Origin: Streptomyces sp. D2-8
GTDB taxonomy: Bacteria > Actinomycetota > Actinomycetes > Streptomycetales > Streptomycetaceae
Reading direction: 5' to 3'
Length of the DNA: 64,000 nucleotides
Assembly: GCF_023184515.1 (NCBI RefSeq)
Contig: NZ_JAAHBP010000009.1
Location: 62,001-126,000 of the forward strand
Numbering within the stretch: position 1 is the first letter of the stretch; each line of letters opens with the position of its first letter. Both the position numbers and the translations under genes were made by a program. The notes beneath the pieces were generated by a model. The model was not told the DNA's origin and ran no database searches. It saw nothing but the letters and a program-made list of their open reading frames with translations. Shown one piece after another: positions 53,783 to 61,963 of the stretch.

Positions 53783-54625
53783 TCAACCGGCCGCAGCCGC
53801 CCCCGCGAAATGCTCCCCCACCAGCGCTCGCACCACATCCAGATCCCGTGCGACCAGCGCGTCCAGCAACGCCATGTGCTCGTGCGCGTCCGCCACCAGG
53901 TCGGCCCGCCCCCGGCCCGCCGGTCCACCCCCGACGAGCGGCCACTGCGCCCTGCGGTGCAAGTCCTCCGCGATCTGGACCAGTTGCCCGTTGCCCGAGA
54001 GGGACAGCACGGCCCGGTGGAACCCCCGGTCGGACTCCGCGTAGGTCGCACGGCAGCCGGAGGACGCCGCGCGGACCGTCGCCTCGGCGAGGGGCCGCAG
54101 CTCGGCCCAGCACTCGGCGGGAACGGTACGGGCCAGCCGCAGCATCACCGGGACCTCGATCAGCGCCCGGACCTCGGCCAGTTCCGCCAGTTCCCGCACA
54201 CCCCGTTCGACCACCCGGAACCCACGGTTCGGCACGACCTCGACGGCCCCTTCGAGGGCCAGTTGCTGCATGGCCTCCCGGACCGGCGTCGCCGAGACGC
54301 CGAACCGCTCGCCCAGCACCGGCGCCGAGTACACCGCTCCGGGCCGCAGATCCCCGGCCACCAGCGCGGCACGCAGCGCGTCCAGGATCTGCCCCCGCAC
54401 CGAGGCCCGCTGGACCACCGGCCGAACCCGCGGAGCGACCGGCACGGGCGGCTCACCGTGCGTGTGCTCCCCTCGCACCGCCCCGGCCTGCTGCGGCACC
54501 CGCGGCTGCGACTGCACCTGAGGCTGCGCCTGCGCCCGCCCGGCCGGCACACCCGGTCCGGCCGCCGAACCTGCCGCCGCCCACGGAGTCCCCGTGTCCG
54601 CGGAGCCCTGCGCTCCCTGCTTCAC
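53783..54625 (-). CDS. GntR/FadR-family (FCD) transcriptional regulator
   Basis: 280 residues. A Gln/Pro/Ala-rich, probably disordered N-terminus (1-60) precedes the winged helix RGQILDALRAALVAGDLRPGAVYSAPVLGERFGVSATPVREAMQQLALEGAVEVVPNRGFRVV and an FCD ligand domain with ELAELAEVRALIEVPVML and a C-terminal HEHMALLDALVARD metal/ligand helix. GTG 54625 is chosen because GGAGGAGGACCC precedes it; ATG 54661 has none. Ligands of FCD regulators are often organic acids; the target is unknown and no enzyme gene is adjacent in the same direction. Confidence 0.9.
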   Translation of the reverse strand: MKQGAQGSADTGTPWAAAGSAAGPGVPAGRAQAQPQVQSQPRVPQQAGAVRGEHTHGEPPVPVAPRVRPVVQRASVRGQILDALRAALVAGDLRPGAVYSAPVLGERFGVSATPVREAMQQLALEGAVEVVPNRGFRVVERGVRELAELAEVRALIEVPVMLRLARTVPAECWAELRPLAEATVRAASSGCRATYAESDRGFHRAVLSLSGNGQLVQIAEDLHRRAQWPLVGGGPAGRGRADLVADAHEHMALLDALVARDLDVVRALVGEHFAGAAAAG

Positions 54626-54747
54626 GGGTCCTCCTCCGGACGTATCAGTACTTGGGGTCATTACGACGGGTTGTTACTCGTCCGTCAAGCACCATAAGCG
54701 CCCCGGCCCCCAGTTCAAATCCCAGTTCAATTTCCCGCGATCTTGAG

Positions 54748-54766
54748 TAAGGTTAGGCTTACCTTC
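54748..54766 (+). promoter_or_regulatory. Iron box (DmdR1/IdeR operator)
   Basis: TAAGGTTAGGCTTACCTTC matches the 19-bp DtxR-family consensus TTAGGTTAGGCTAACCTAA at 15 positions, with the core AGGTTAGGCT-ACCT intact. It is 38 nt before the FhuF-like start, in an AT-rich island. Predicts repression of the downstream gene when iron is plentiful. Confidence 0.85.
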
Positions 54767-54803
54767 AAAAGACCCCGTTTCACCCGGACGGATCGGTGAT
54801 CAC

Positions 54804-55655
54804 ATGCCTGCGCCCCTTTCGGCCGTCTCCGGCGCCTACGCCCGCCTGGCCGAGGTCCTCCCGGGGCTCGCGGTCACCGAACTGAACGCCGGCGACGAGA
54901 CCCCGAACGGCGGCGGCTGGACCGCGGCCGCCGACCTCGCGGCCGCAGGCCCCGCCCTCGACCGCTTCCTGGCGTGGGACGTGGACCAGATCCAGCGGGA
55001 CTACGACCAGCAGGCCCGCCCCGACGTCGTCGCCAGCTTCGGCCTGCACCGCTACGCCTGGCCCGCCTGCCTCCTGATCACCGTGCCGTGGTTCCTGCAC
55101 CGCCGGGTCCCCCGCTACCCCGTGACACACGTCTCGTACGACCGCACCGCCCCGGGCCACACCCTCGGGCACCTGGCCGTCCGCCCCGCCGGCTTCGCCT
55201 GCCTGCCCGACGACGAGGCGGCCGCGCTGCCCGGTGCCCGGATCGTCCCCGACGAGGAGGCGCTGCGCGCGGAGGTGCGGGCGGCGGTCGCCGAGCACCT
55301 GGAGCCGGTCCTGACCGGATTCGGCCCCCGGATGCGACGCCGCGGCCGCGCCCTGTGGGGCATGGCGACCGACGAGATCGTCGAAGGGGTCTGGTACATC
55401 GCACAGTTGCTCGGCGAGATCGAGGAGCGGCGCGCGATGCGCGAGCTGGAGCTGCTCCTGCCGGGCGCGACCAAGCCGTACGTCGGCACGGCGGCGTTCC
55501 GGGAGCTGACCGGCCCCGGCGGCGAGCCGCTGCTCACCCGGGACCGCGCGAGTTGCTGCATGTTCTACACGCTGCGCCCGGAGGACACCTGCGCCACCTG
55601 CCCGCGCACCTGCGACACGGATCGCGTCACCAAGCTGCTGGCCACGGCCAGTTGA
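54804..55655 (+). CDS. FhuF-like (2Fe-2S) ferric-siderophore reductase
   Basis: 283 residues. The C-terminal iron-sulfur motif of the FhuF family is Cys251-Cys252-x10-Cys263-x2-Cys266 (SCCMFYTLRP then CATC), with an extra Cys270. A GRALWGMATDEIVEGVWYIAQLLG helix and RYAWPACLLITVPWFL complete the family fold. FhuF-type proteins reduce Fe3+ in imported siderophore complexes in the cytoplasm. The iron box upstream supports this role. No siderophore transport gene adjoins. Confidence 0.88.
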   Translation: MPAPLSAVSGAYARLAEVLPGLAVTELNAGDETPNGGGWTAAADLAAAGPALDRFLAWDVDQIQRDYDQQARPDVVASFGLHRYAWPACLLITVPWFLHRRVPRYPVTHVSYDRTAPGHTLGHLAVRPAGFACLPDDEAAALPGARIVPDEEALRAEVRAAVAEHLEPVLTGFGPRMRRRGRALWGMATDEIVEGVWYIAQLLGEIEERRAMRELELLLPGATKPYVGTAAFRELTGPGGEPLLTRDRASCCMFYTLRPEDTCATCPRTCDTDRVTKLLATAS

Positions 55656-55958
55656 GCGCTCGCGGACCCCACCGCTCCCGCCGTCCCGTAAGATCATCGC
55701 GGAACCGGGCCTCCACAGGCCCGCAGGCGATTCACAATCCCCTCACGCGTCACGGGAACTATCCGGAGAACCACTCGTACGGGTAGTCTTGTTCGAACTC
55801 AACTCCCGCCCCTCAAGCGGCAGTTCGAGCAGAACGCCGCCCTGGGCATTCCCTTGCACTTCCTTGGCGGCCTCTTGCCCCGAAACCCCCTGAGGGCCGA
55901 TGGGATTGGGCCACTATGGCGGGCGTCACGCCCTATCCCAATGCAAGGGACCACCCAG
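55656..55958 (+). other. Gene-free leader region of the DUF2637 gene
   Basis: 303 bp. A possible -10 (TAGTCT, about 55785-55790) is followed by a long leader. Near its end, ATTGGG (55905-55910) pairs with CCCAAT (55937-55942) around an inner GGGCG-TCA-CGCCC hairpin (55921-55933), ending 16 nt before ATG 55959. This nested hairpin may affect translation. I see no tRNA fold or supported reading frame. Confidence 0.5.
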
Positions 55959-56999
55959 ATGAGACTGACCGACATATCGCTGAACTGGCTGCTTCCGGGC
56001 GCCGTGCTTCTCCTGGGCATGCTGGCGGCGGTGGCGGTGCTCGCGCGCGGCAAGCGCTCCTCGGTCAAGGACACGAGCGCGGACGACTCCTGGGAGCGCA
56101 GCGAGGAACGCCGCAGACGCAAGGAAGCCGTTTACGGCACCCTCTCCTATCTCCTCCTGTTCTGCTGTGCGGCCGTCGCCGCCCTGCTCTCCTTCCACGG
56201 CCTGGTCGGCTTCGGCGAGCAGAACCTCGGACTTTCCGGGGGCTGGCAGTACCTCGTCCCGTTCGGCCTGGACGGCGCGGCGATGTTCTGCTCCGTCCTC
56301 GCGGTGCGCGAGGCCAGCCACGGTGACGCGGCGCTCGGCTCCCGGATACTGGTCTGGACGTTCGCCTTCGCCGCGGCCTGGTTCAACTGGGTGCACGCGC
56401 CCCGGGGCATCGGCCACGCTGGTGCCCCCCACTTCTTCGCGGGCATGTCCCTGTCGGCCGCGGTCCTCTTCGACCGCGCGCTGAAGCAGACCCGCCGGGC
56501 CGCCCTGCGGGAGCAGGGCCTGGTGCCCCGCCCGCTGCCGCAGATCCGTATGGTGCGCTGGCTGCGGGCCCCCCGGGAGACCTACCGCGCCTGGTCGCTG
56601 ATGCTCTTGGAGGGTGTGCGCAGCCTGGACGAGGCGGTCGACGAGGTGCGCGACGACAAGCGCAAGAAGGACGAGACCCGCCAGCGGCGGCGCGACCAGC
56701 AGCGCGTGGAGCGGGCCCAGCTGAAGGCGATCAGCCGCGGTCACCGCGGCCACTTCGGCCGTGGCGGCGGACGGCAGCTGGAGGTGCAGGTGGAGCGCGG
56801 CTCCTCGCAGGTCTCCGCGGAGCCTGCCATATCCGCGCCGGAGCCCCTGCCCGTGCGCTCGCGTCCCTCCCTTCAGCCGGTGCGCAAAGGAGCTGACCCT
56901 GTGACCGTCGACCTCACCGCGGAGGACGACACCATGGCGCTGCCGCGTCTGGACTCCCTGGAGCGCAAGCTCAAGGACCTGGAGCAGCAGTTCGGCTAG
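55959..56999 (+). CDS. DUF2637 (SpdB-like) membrane protein
   Basis: 346 residues. One N-terminal hydrophobic helix (LNWLLPGAVLLLGMLAAVAVLA), then three more (YLLLFCCAAVAALLSFHGLVGF, YLVPFGLDGAAMFCSVLAV, ILVWTFAFAAAWFNWVHAP). The region from GTLSYLLLF to AVLFDRALKQTRR is the DUF2637 domain found in plasmid spread proteins (SpdB) and in chromosomal Streptomyces proteins. A basic cytoplasmic tail (about 210-260) and an acidic coiled C-terminus (SLERKLKDLEQQFG) follow. ATG 55959 has AAGGGA upstream; ATG 55941 is an alternative. Function in the chromosome unknown; no conjugation genes are near. Confidence 0.83.
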   Translation: MRLTDISLNWLLPGAVLLLGMLAAVAVLARGKRSSVKDTSADDSWERSEERRRRKEAVYGTLSYLLLFCCAAVAALLSFHGLVGFGEQNLGLSGGWQYLVPFGLDGAAMFCSVLAVREASHGDAALGSRILVWTFAFAAAWFNWVHAPRGIGHAGAPHFFAGMSLSAAVLFDRALKQTRRAALREQGLVPRPLPQIRMVRWLRAPRETYRAWSLMLLEGVRSLDEAVDEVRDDKRKKDETRQRRRDQQRVERAQLKAISRGHRGHFGRGGGRQLEVQVERGSSQVSAEPAISAPEPLPVRSRPSLQPVRKGADPVTVDLTAEDDTMALPRLDSLERKLKDLEQQFG

Positions 57000-57020
57000 C
57001 CGAGCCGCATCAGAGCGGCG

Positions 57021-57050
57021 AGGGGGCGTGGCCTGCGGGCCGCGCCCCTT
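57021..57050. terminator. Terminator between DUF2637 and ATPase genes
   Basis: G-rich stem GGGGCGTGG pairs with CCGCGCCCC (with one GU) around a short loop, ending CCTT, in the 57-bp gap between convergent stops. Confidence 0.7.
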
Positions 57051-57056
57051 CGGCGT

Positions 57057-57539
57057 TCACGCCGCCTCGGACTCCAGCTCGAACCAGACGGCCTTGCCCA
57101 CGCCGTGCGGCCGGACCCCCCACGCGTCCGCGAGGGCCTGTACCAGGAACATGCCTCTGCCGTTCGTGCCCTCGTCGGCGACGGGCACCCGCACTCGGGG
57201 TCTGCGGGCCACGAAGTCCCGTACCTCCACCCGCAGTCCGCGGGGTCCGACGGTGGCCGTGAGGACCGCGTCGTGGTCGGTGTGGACGATCGCGTTGGTG
57301 ACGAGTTCGCTGGTGAGCAGCTCCGCCACGTCGGACCGCCCGTGCCTCCCCCACTGTCCGAGCAGCTCCCGCAGTGCCCTGCGGGCTTCCGGGACGGCCC
57401 GCAGGTCCGCCCGCCCGAGTCTGCGCCGCAACTGCGGCGCCGGATCCCGCTCCGTGACGTCGTCGGTCCTGTCCTCCACCGTCTTCGCCGAGAAGCCCCC
57501 GATCGTTATGGGACCGCCTCGTCGTACCTGCCTCTCCAT
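57057..57539 (-). CDS. ATP-binding protein, anti-sigma-factor-type HATPase
   Basis: 160 residues of the HATPase_c_2 class. N-box LLTSELVTNAIVHTDHDAV, G1 VEVRDFVARRPRVRV, lid region DEGTNGRGMFLVQALADAWGV are all visible. The first 35 residues are variable and charged. ATG 57539 has GGGGG just upstream. Like the ATPase at 23367 it has no neighbouring sigma factor; the two are paralogues of low similarity outside motifs. Confidence 0.85.
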   Translation of the reverse strand: MERQVRRGGPITIGGFSAKTVEDRTDDVTERDPAPQLRRRLGRADLRAVPEARRALRELLGQWGRHGRSDVAELLTSELVTNAIVHTDHDAVLTATVGPRGLRVEVRDFVARRPRVRVPVADEGTNGRGMFLVQALADAWGVRPHGVGKAVWFELESEAA

Positions 57540-57966
57540 GACCCCCGCCCGCGCGCCGATGTCGGTTCCCCTCCTGCTCGAACACGTTCACGGGGATCCA
57601 TGCCCAGGCGGGAACGCGGCAGTCATGCCGAATCGTCAACGACCGGGTGTTCGGCCACCGGAACGGGGCGGGCGGCCCGGGCGGCGGGCGACCGGGCAGT
57701 ACGGCGGTGGAGGGGAGGGGGACAAGAGGGTAGCCGGTCAAGGCACTCGGGCGGAGCCCGACCGCCGTAGATCGGACGATGGGCCGATGACCGGCTGTCG
57801 ATCGCGGCGTACGCGGTGAAGGGCTGGGGCGGCGGGCCCCCGTGGGCGGGGCTCCGGTGAAGTTGGCCGAAGTGCGACGGTCTTGACGGCCGCCACGACC
57901 GGTACGGGGCCGTCCTCCCCACCCCCGTGGCGGGAGGACGGCCCCGGTCTTCCGGCGGAGGCGCGG
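57540..57966. other. Gene-free region between ATPase and secreted-protein genes
   Basis: 427 bp. It holds the leader of the ATPase gene (GC-rich, no clear -10/-35), the hairpin at 57906-57945, and an open frame on the - strand to about 57741 whose N-terminal part I cannot support as a gene. Nothing else recognised. Confidence 0.5.
57906..57945 (-). terminator. Terminator of the secreted-protein gene
   Basis: Perfect 14-bp inverted repeat GGGGCCGTCCTCCC with a 12-nt loop, 21 bp beyond the stop codon at 57967. Confidence 0.85.
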
Positions 57967-58590
57967 TCAGTACAGCTTGTTGACGGCGGTGGTCGTCGTC
58001 TTCTTGAAGGCCGCCACGGGAGCGTCGTCGAAGTCGCCCATCTGACCCCACGACACGACGGTGACGGTCCTGCCGTCCCGTCCGACGGACAGCAGCGAGA
58101 TGTCCGTGGCGCCCCAGGACGTCTCGGTGTGCAGGCCGCGGACGCGGGCGCCTTCCTCGACCGGCAGCGAACCGTAGTCCCGGCCCTCGGCCTCGACGTC
58201 CGGGTCGTTCTCCTCGATGCGGTCGGCGCAGGTGCGGATCAGGTCGTCGTAGTGCTTCGCCAGGGCCTTGGCCTGGGCGGCTGTGCCCGTCACAACGGTC
58301 AACTGCACGGCGCCGGTGTCCAGGTCGGTCCGGAACTCCCGGTGCCGGTAGTCGTAGTCGAGCACGCCTTCCGTGCTCACGCAGAAGCCGAGTCCCTCCG
58401 GGAAGCCTTCGGTGACCGGGCCGGCCGTCCAGGCCGAGGTCGGGTGCGGCGGCAGCTGGGACGCCGACAGGAACTTCGGTGCGGCGGCCTTCGTCGCGGC
58501 CCCGGCGGCCGGTGCCGTGAGGACCGTGCCCGCCGCGAGGGCGGCGACGGTCAGGGCGGTGAGAGCGCTTGCTCGAATGCGCATGGGCAT
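57967..58590 (-). CDS. Secreted protein of unknown function
   Basis: 207 residues. Sec signal peptide 1-31 (MRIRASALTALTVAALAAGTVLTAPAAGAAT), then a soluble domain beginning PKFLSASQLPPHPTSAW...EGLGFCVS, a pattern seen in actinobacterial secreted sensor-like (PknH-like) domains. Two Cys (in GFCVS and RTCADR) may form a disulfide. GGGGGAAC lies 6 nt before ATG 58590; ATG 58584 is two codons later. Divergent from a membrane-anchored HTH protein with its own extracytoplasmic domain, suggesting a functional pair. Confidence 0.8.
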   Translation of the reverse strand: MPMRIRASALTALTVAALAAGTVLTAPAAGAATKAAAPKFLSASQLPPHPTSAWTAGPVTEGFPEGLGFCVSTEGVLDYDYRHREFRTDLDTGAVQLTVVTGTAAQAKALAKHYDDLIRTCADRIEENDPDVEAEGRDYGSLPVEEGARVRGLHTETSWGATDISLLSVGRDGRTVTVVSWGQMGDFDDAPVAAFKKTTTTAVNKLY

Positions 58591-58836
58591 GGGTGTTCCC
58601 CCGTGGACGAGTGCGTGGGTGACGAGTGCGTGGATGTGGATGCCGCGGTGAGGCCGGCTGGTCGGCCCGGGCCTGGTCGGTGCGACACCAAGAGCATCGG
58701 CGGTCCCACCGCCCGGATGCAACAGCTCGCGTCCGATCCGGCACGGTGGAACCATCCCAGCCCGTCTGACGTGCAGGTACATGGGGTGCCTGGGATGCCG
58801 TTCCGGGCCGGGCCGAGCGATGAGGACGGGGGAACG

Positions 58837-60144
58837 GTGTCGGTACAGGACGACGTCGACGACGTCGGGGAGTTCGCGGCGCTGCTGAGGACGCTGAAGG
58901 AGCGCACGGACCGCAGTTACGGTTCGCTGGCCCGGCGCCTGGCCATGAACACCTCGACCCTGCACCGCTACTGCGCGGGCGAGGCGGTCCCGCTCGACTT
59001 CGCACCCGTGGAACGCTTCGCCGCCCTGTGCGGGGCGTCAGCGGAGGAACGTCTGGAGCTGCACCGCCGCTGGCTCCTCGCGGTGGCGGCCCGGCAGCGT
59101 CCCCGGCCGGCGAGCGCTGCCGGTACGGCGGACACGAATACGGACACGGACGCGGACACCGCCACGGTGGACGGCCCTGTCGACATCCCTGCGGAAGCGG
59201 ACCCGCTCCCCGGCCGCCCCTGGTACCGCCGCAGACGCCTCACGGTCGGACTGGCCGCCGCCTGCGCGGTGTTCGCGGCGCTCGGGAGTCTCGCCGCGCT
59301 GCCGGACGGGCGGCGTGCGTCAGCCGGCGACCGGCCCGGCACTGCCGCTGCGGCGCCGTCCGGTACGGCGAAGACGGAAGCCCCGGACGGGAAGAGCCCC
59401 TCCCCCACCTCGAGCGGCGCCACCCCCGCTCCGCGGCGGTCCTCACCCTCCGCCACCCCGAAGCGACTGGAGCCCTCCCCGTCATCCTCCGCCCGCACCA
59501 CCCCGCCCACCGGCGGTACCGCCTCCGCCCCACCTCTCACCTGGTCCGCCGACTCCCAGGCGTGGAAGCTGGGCTGCGGTCACGACTACGTCGTCGCCGC
59601 GCCGCCCGAGCAGGTCCCACCGCCGCCGGTCCCCCAGGACGCCGGGGTCTGGGCCGCGTCGCAGAACGCGGTGCACGGAGGCGAGACACTCGTGCGACTG
59701 TCCGTGCAGGGGCGGACCGACACGGCCGTCGTGCTGGAGGCCCTGCGCGTGCGCGTGGTGGGGCGCTCGGCACCCGCGCCGGGCAACGCCTATGCCATGG
59801 ACCAGGGCTGCGGCGGTTCGATCACCCCGCGCTCCTTCGACGTGAACCTGGACAAGGACCGCCCCATCGCCCGCGCGGTGGCCGGGAGCGACGCGGGTAC
59901 GCCGATCCCGGCGGTGCGCATGCCCTACCGGGTCTCCGCGCGCGACCCCGAGGTGCTGCTGGTCAACGCCAGGACCCAGGGATGCGACTGCCGCTGGTAC
60001 CTGGAGCTCGACTGGTCCTCCCAGGGCCGCACGGGCACGGTCCGGATCGACGACGCCGGCCGCCCGTTCCGGACCAGCGGCATCAAGGGCCTGCCGCGCT
60101 ACACCTACGACACCTCCGCACGTCAGTGGGTGCCCTACAGCTAG
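58837..60144 (+). CDS. Membrane-anchored XRE-type HTH protein with extracytoplasmic domain
   Basis: 435 residues. N-terminal HTH (EFAALLRTLKERTDRSYGSLARRLAMNTSTLHRYCAGEAVP, about 12-52), a Thr/Asp-rich linker with TDTNTDTDAD, one membrane helix (about 136-156), a long Pro/Ser/Thr/Ala-rich stalk (160-245), and a C-terminal domain with paired Cys (KLGCGHDY, DQGCGGS, TQGCDCRW). DNA-binding end in the cytosol and sensor end outside imply a one-component membrane regulator like CadC. GTG 58837 follows GGGGGAAC; ATG 58795 is an alternative. Divergent from the secreted protein gene. Confidence 0.82.
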   Translation: MSVQDDVDDVGEFAALLRTLKERTDRSYGSLARRLAMNTSTLHRYCAGEAVPLDFAPVERFAALCGASAEERLELHRRWLLAVAARQRPRPASAAGTADTNTDTDADTATVDGPVDIPAEADPLPGRPWYRRRRLTVGLAAACAVFAALGSLAALPDGRRASAGDRPGTAAAAPSGTAKTEAPDGKSPSPTSSGATPAPRRSSPSATPKRLEPSPSSSARTTPPTGGTASAPPLTWSADSQAWKLGCGHDYVVAAPPEQVPPPPVPQDAGVWAASQNAVHGGETLVRLSVQGRTDTAVVLEALRVRVVGRSAPAPGNAYAMDQGCGGSITPRSFDVNLDKDRPIARAVAGSDAGTPIPAVRMPYRVSARDPEVLLVNARTQGCDCRWYLELDWSSQGRTGTVRIDDAGRPFRTSGIKGLPRYTYDTSARQWVPYS

Positions 60145-60154
60145 AGCACCACCC

Positions 60155-61897
60155 TTAGAACCGGGGCACGTTGCGCAGGTTGGAGCGGGCCATCTGCAGC
60201 ATCCGGCCGACCCCGCCGTCCAGCACCATCTTCGAGGCGGACAGGGCGAATCCGGTCACCATCTCGGCCTTGATCTTGGGCGGGATGGACAGCGCGTTGG
60301 GGTCGGTGACGATGTCGACGAGGGCCGGTCCCTTGTGCTTGAAGGCGTCCTTCAGGGCCCCGGGGAGGTCCTTGGGTTTCTCGACGCGCACGCCGTACGC
60401 ACCGCAGGCGCGGGCGACGGCGGCGAAGTCGGGGTTCTTGTTCGCGGTGCCGTACGACGGGAGGCCGGCGACCAGCATCTCCAACTCGACCATGCCGAGG
60501 GAGGAGTTGTTGAACAGGACGACCTTCACGGGCAGGTCGTACTGCACCAGCGTCAGGAAGTCGCCCATCAGCATGGAGAAGCCGCCGTCGCCGGACATCG
60601 ACACGACCTGCCGCCCCCGGTCGGTGAACTGTGCGCCGATCGCCATGGGCAGCGCGTTCGCCATCGAGCCGTGGGAGAAGGAGCCGATGACGCGGCGGCG
60701 GCCGTTGGGTGAGATGTAGCGGGCGGCCCAGACGTTGCACATGCCGGTGTCGACGGTGAACACGGCGTCGTCGGCGGCGATGTCGTCGAGCACGGACGCC
60801 ACGTACTCGGGGTGGATCGGCGTGTGCTTCTCGACCTTGCGGGTGTAGGCCTTCACCACCCCCTCCAGCGCGTCGGCGTGCTTCTTCAGCATCCGGTCGA
60901 GGAAGCGCCGGTTCTTCTTCTCCTTCACCCGCGGGATCAGGCAGCGCAGCGTCTCCCGTACGTCGCCCCACACCGCGAGGTCCAGCTTCGAGCGGCGGCC
61001 GAGGTGTTCGGGCCGGACGTCGACCTGGGCGATCTTCACGTCGTCGGGGAGGAATGCGTTGTAGGGGAAGTCGGTGCCGAGCAGGATCAGCAGGTCGCAC
61101 TCGTGGGTGGCCTCGTAGGCGGCGCCGTACCCGAGCAGTCCGCTCATGCCGACGTCGAAGGGGTTGTCGTACTGGATCCATTCCTTGCCGCGCAGGGCGT
61201 GCCCGACCGGGGACTTGATCTTCCCGGCGAACTCCATGACCTCGGTGTGGGCGCCGGCCGTGCCGCTGCCGCAGAAGAGCGTGACCTTGCCGGCGTCGTC
61301 GATCAGCTCGACCAGCCGGTCGATCTCGGCGTCACCGGGGCGGACCGTGGGCCGGGAGGTCACGAGGGCGGTCTCGGCGGCCTTCTCCGGGGCGGGCAGG
61401 TCGGCGACGTCGCCGGGCAGGGTGACGACGCTGACGCCGCTGCGGCCGACGGCGTTCTGGATGGCGGTCTGGAGCAGTCGCGGCATCTGCTGCGGGTTGG
61501 AGATCATCTCGCTGTAGTGGCTGCACTCGGTGAACAGCCGGTCGGGGTGGGTCTCCTGGAAGAAGCCGAGGCCGATCTCGCTGGACGGGATGTGCGAGGC
61601 GAGGGCGAGGACCGGGGCCATGGAACGGTGGGCGTCGTAGAGGCCGTTGATGAGGTGGAGGTTGCCGGGGCCGCAGGAGCCGGCGCAGGCGGCGAGCCCG
61701 CCGGTGATCTGCGCCTCCGCGCTGGCGGCGAAGGCGGCGGTCTCCTCGTGCCGGACGTGGATCCAGTCGATGGCGGAGTTGCGGCGGACGGCGTCGACGA
61801 CGGGGTTGAGGCTGTCGCCGACGACTCCGTAGAGGCGTTTGACCCCGGCGCGGGTCAGGATGTCGACGAACTGTTCCGCGACGTTCTGTTTGGCCAT
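60155..61897 (-). CDS. poxB: Pyruvate:quinone oxidoreductase (pyruvate dehydrogenase, acetate-forming)
   Basis: 580-residue ThDP/FAD flavoprotein that decarboxylates pyruvate to acetate and CO2 and reduces membrane quinone. Pyr domain with catalytic Glu in HVRHEETAAFAASAEAQITG, SCGPGNLHLINGLYDAHRS, FAD-binding middle domain (LFCGSGTAGAHTEVMEFAGKIK), PP domain with GDGGFSM at 436 and FNNSSLG at 462. The C-terminus (about 555-580) is an amphipathic helix, as the membrane-binding tip of E. coli PoxB. Lacks the lyase/oxidase features of pyruvate oxidase. Convergent with the HTH gene, stops 10 bp apart. Confidence 0.95.
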   Translation of the reverse strand: MAKQNVAEQFVDILTRAGVKRLYGVVGDSLNPVVDAVRRNSAIDWIHVRHEETAAFAASAEAQITGGLAACAGSCGPGNLHLINGLYDAHRSMAPVLALASHIPSSEIGLGFFQETHPDRLFTECSHYSEMISNPQQMPRLLQTAIQNAVGRSGVSVVTLPGDVADLPAPEKAAETALVTSRPTVRPGDAEIDRLVELIDDAGKVTLFCGSGTAGAHTEVMEFAGKIKSPVGHALRGKEWIQYDNPFDVGMSGLLGYGAAYEATHECDLLILLGTDFPYNAFLPDDVKIAQVDVRPEHLGRRSKLDLAVWGDVRETLRCLIPRVKEKKNRRFLDRMLKKHADALEGVVKAYTRKVEKHTPIHPEYVASVLDDIAADDAVFTVDTGMCNVWAARYISPNGRRRVIGSFSHGSMANALPMAIGAQFTDRGRQVVSMSGDGGFSMLMGDFLTLVQYDLPVKVVLFNNSSLGMVELEMLVAGLPSYGTANKNPDFAAVARACGAYGVRVEKPKDLPGALKDAFKHKGPALVDIVTDPNALSIPPKIKAEMVTGFALSASKMVLDGGVGRMLQMARSNLRNVPRF

Positions 61898-61963
61898 GGC
61901 TCTCGTCTGCCCCTTCGGTCTCCTGGGATCCCTCCGGGTTCCATCAAGTCACACCGGTCGCGC

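Noticed and set aside
57540..57741. Open frame on the - strand leading into the ATPase region (from about 57741)
   Set aside because: Its downstream part is an out-of-frame reading of the ATPase gene; no ribosome-binding site or domain, so not listed as a gene.
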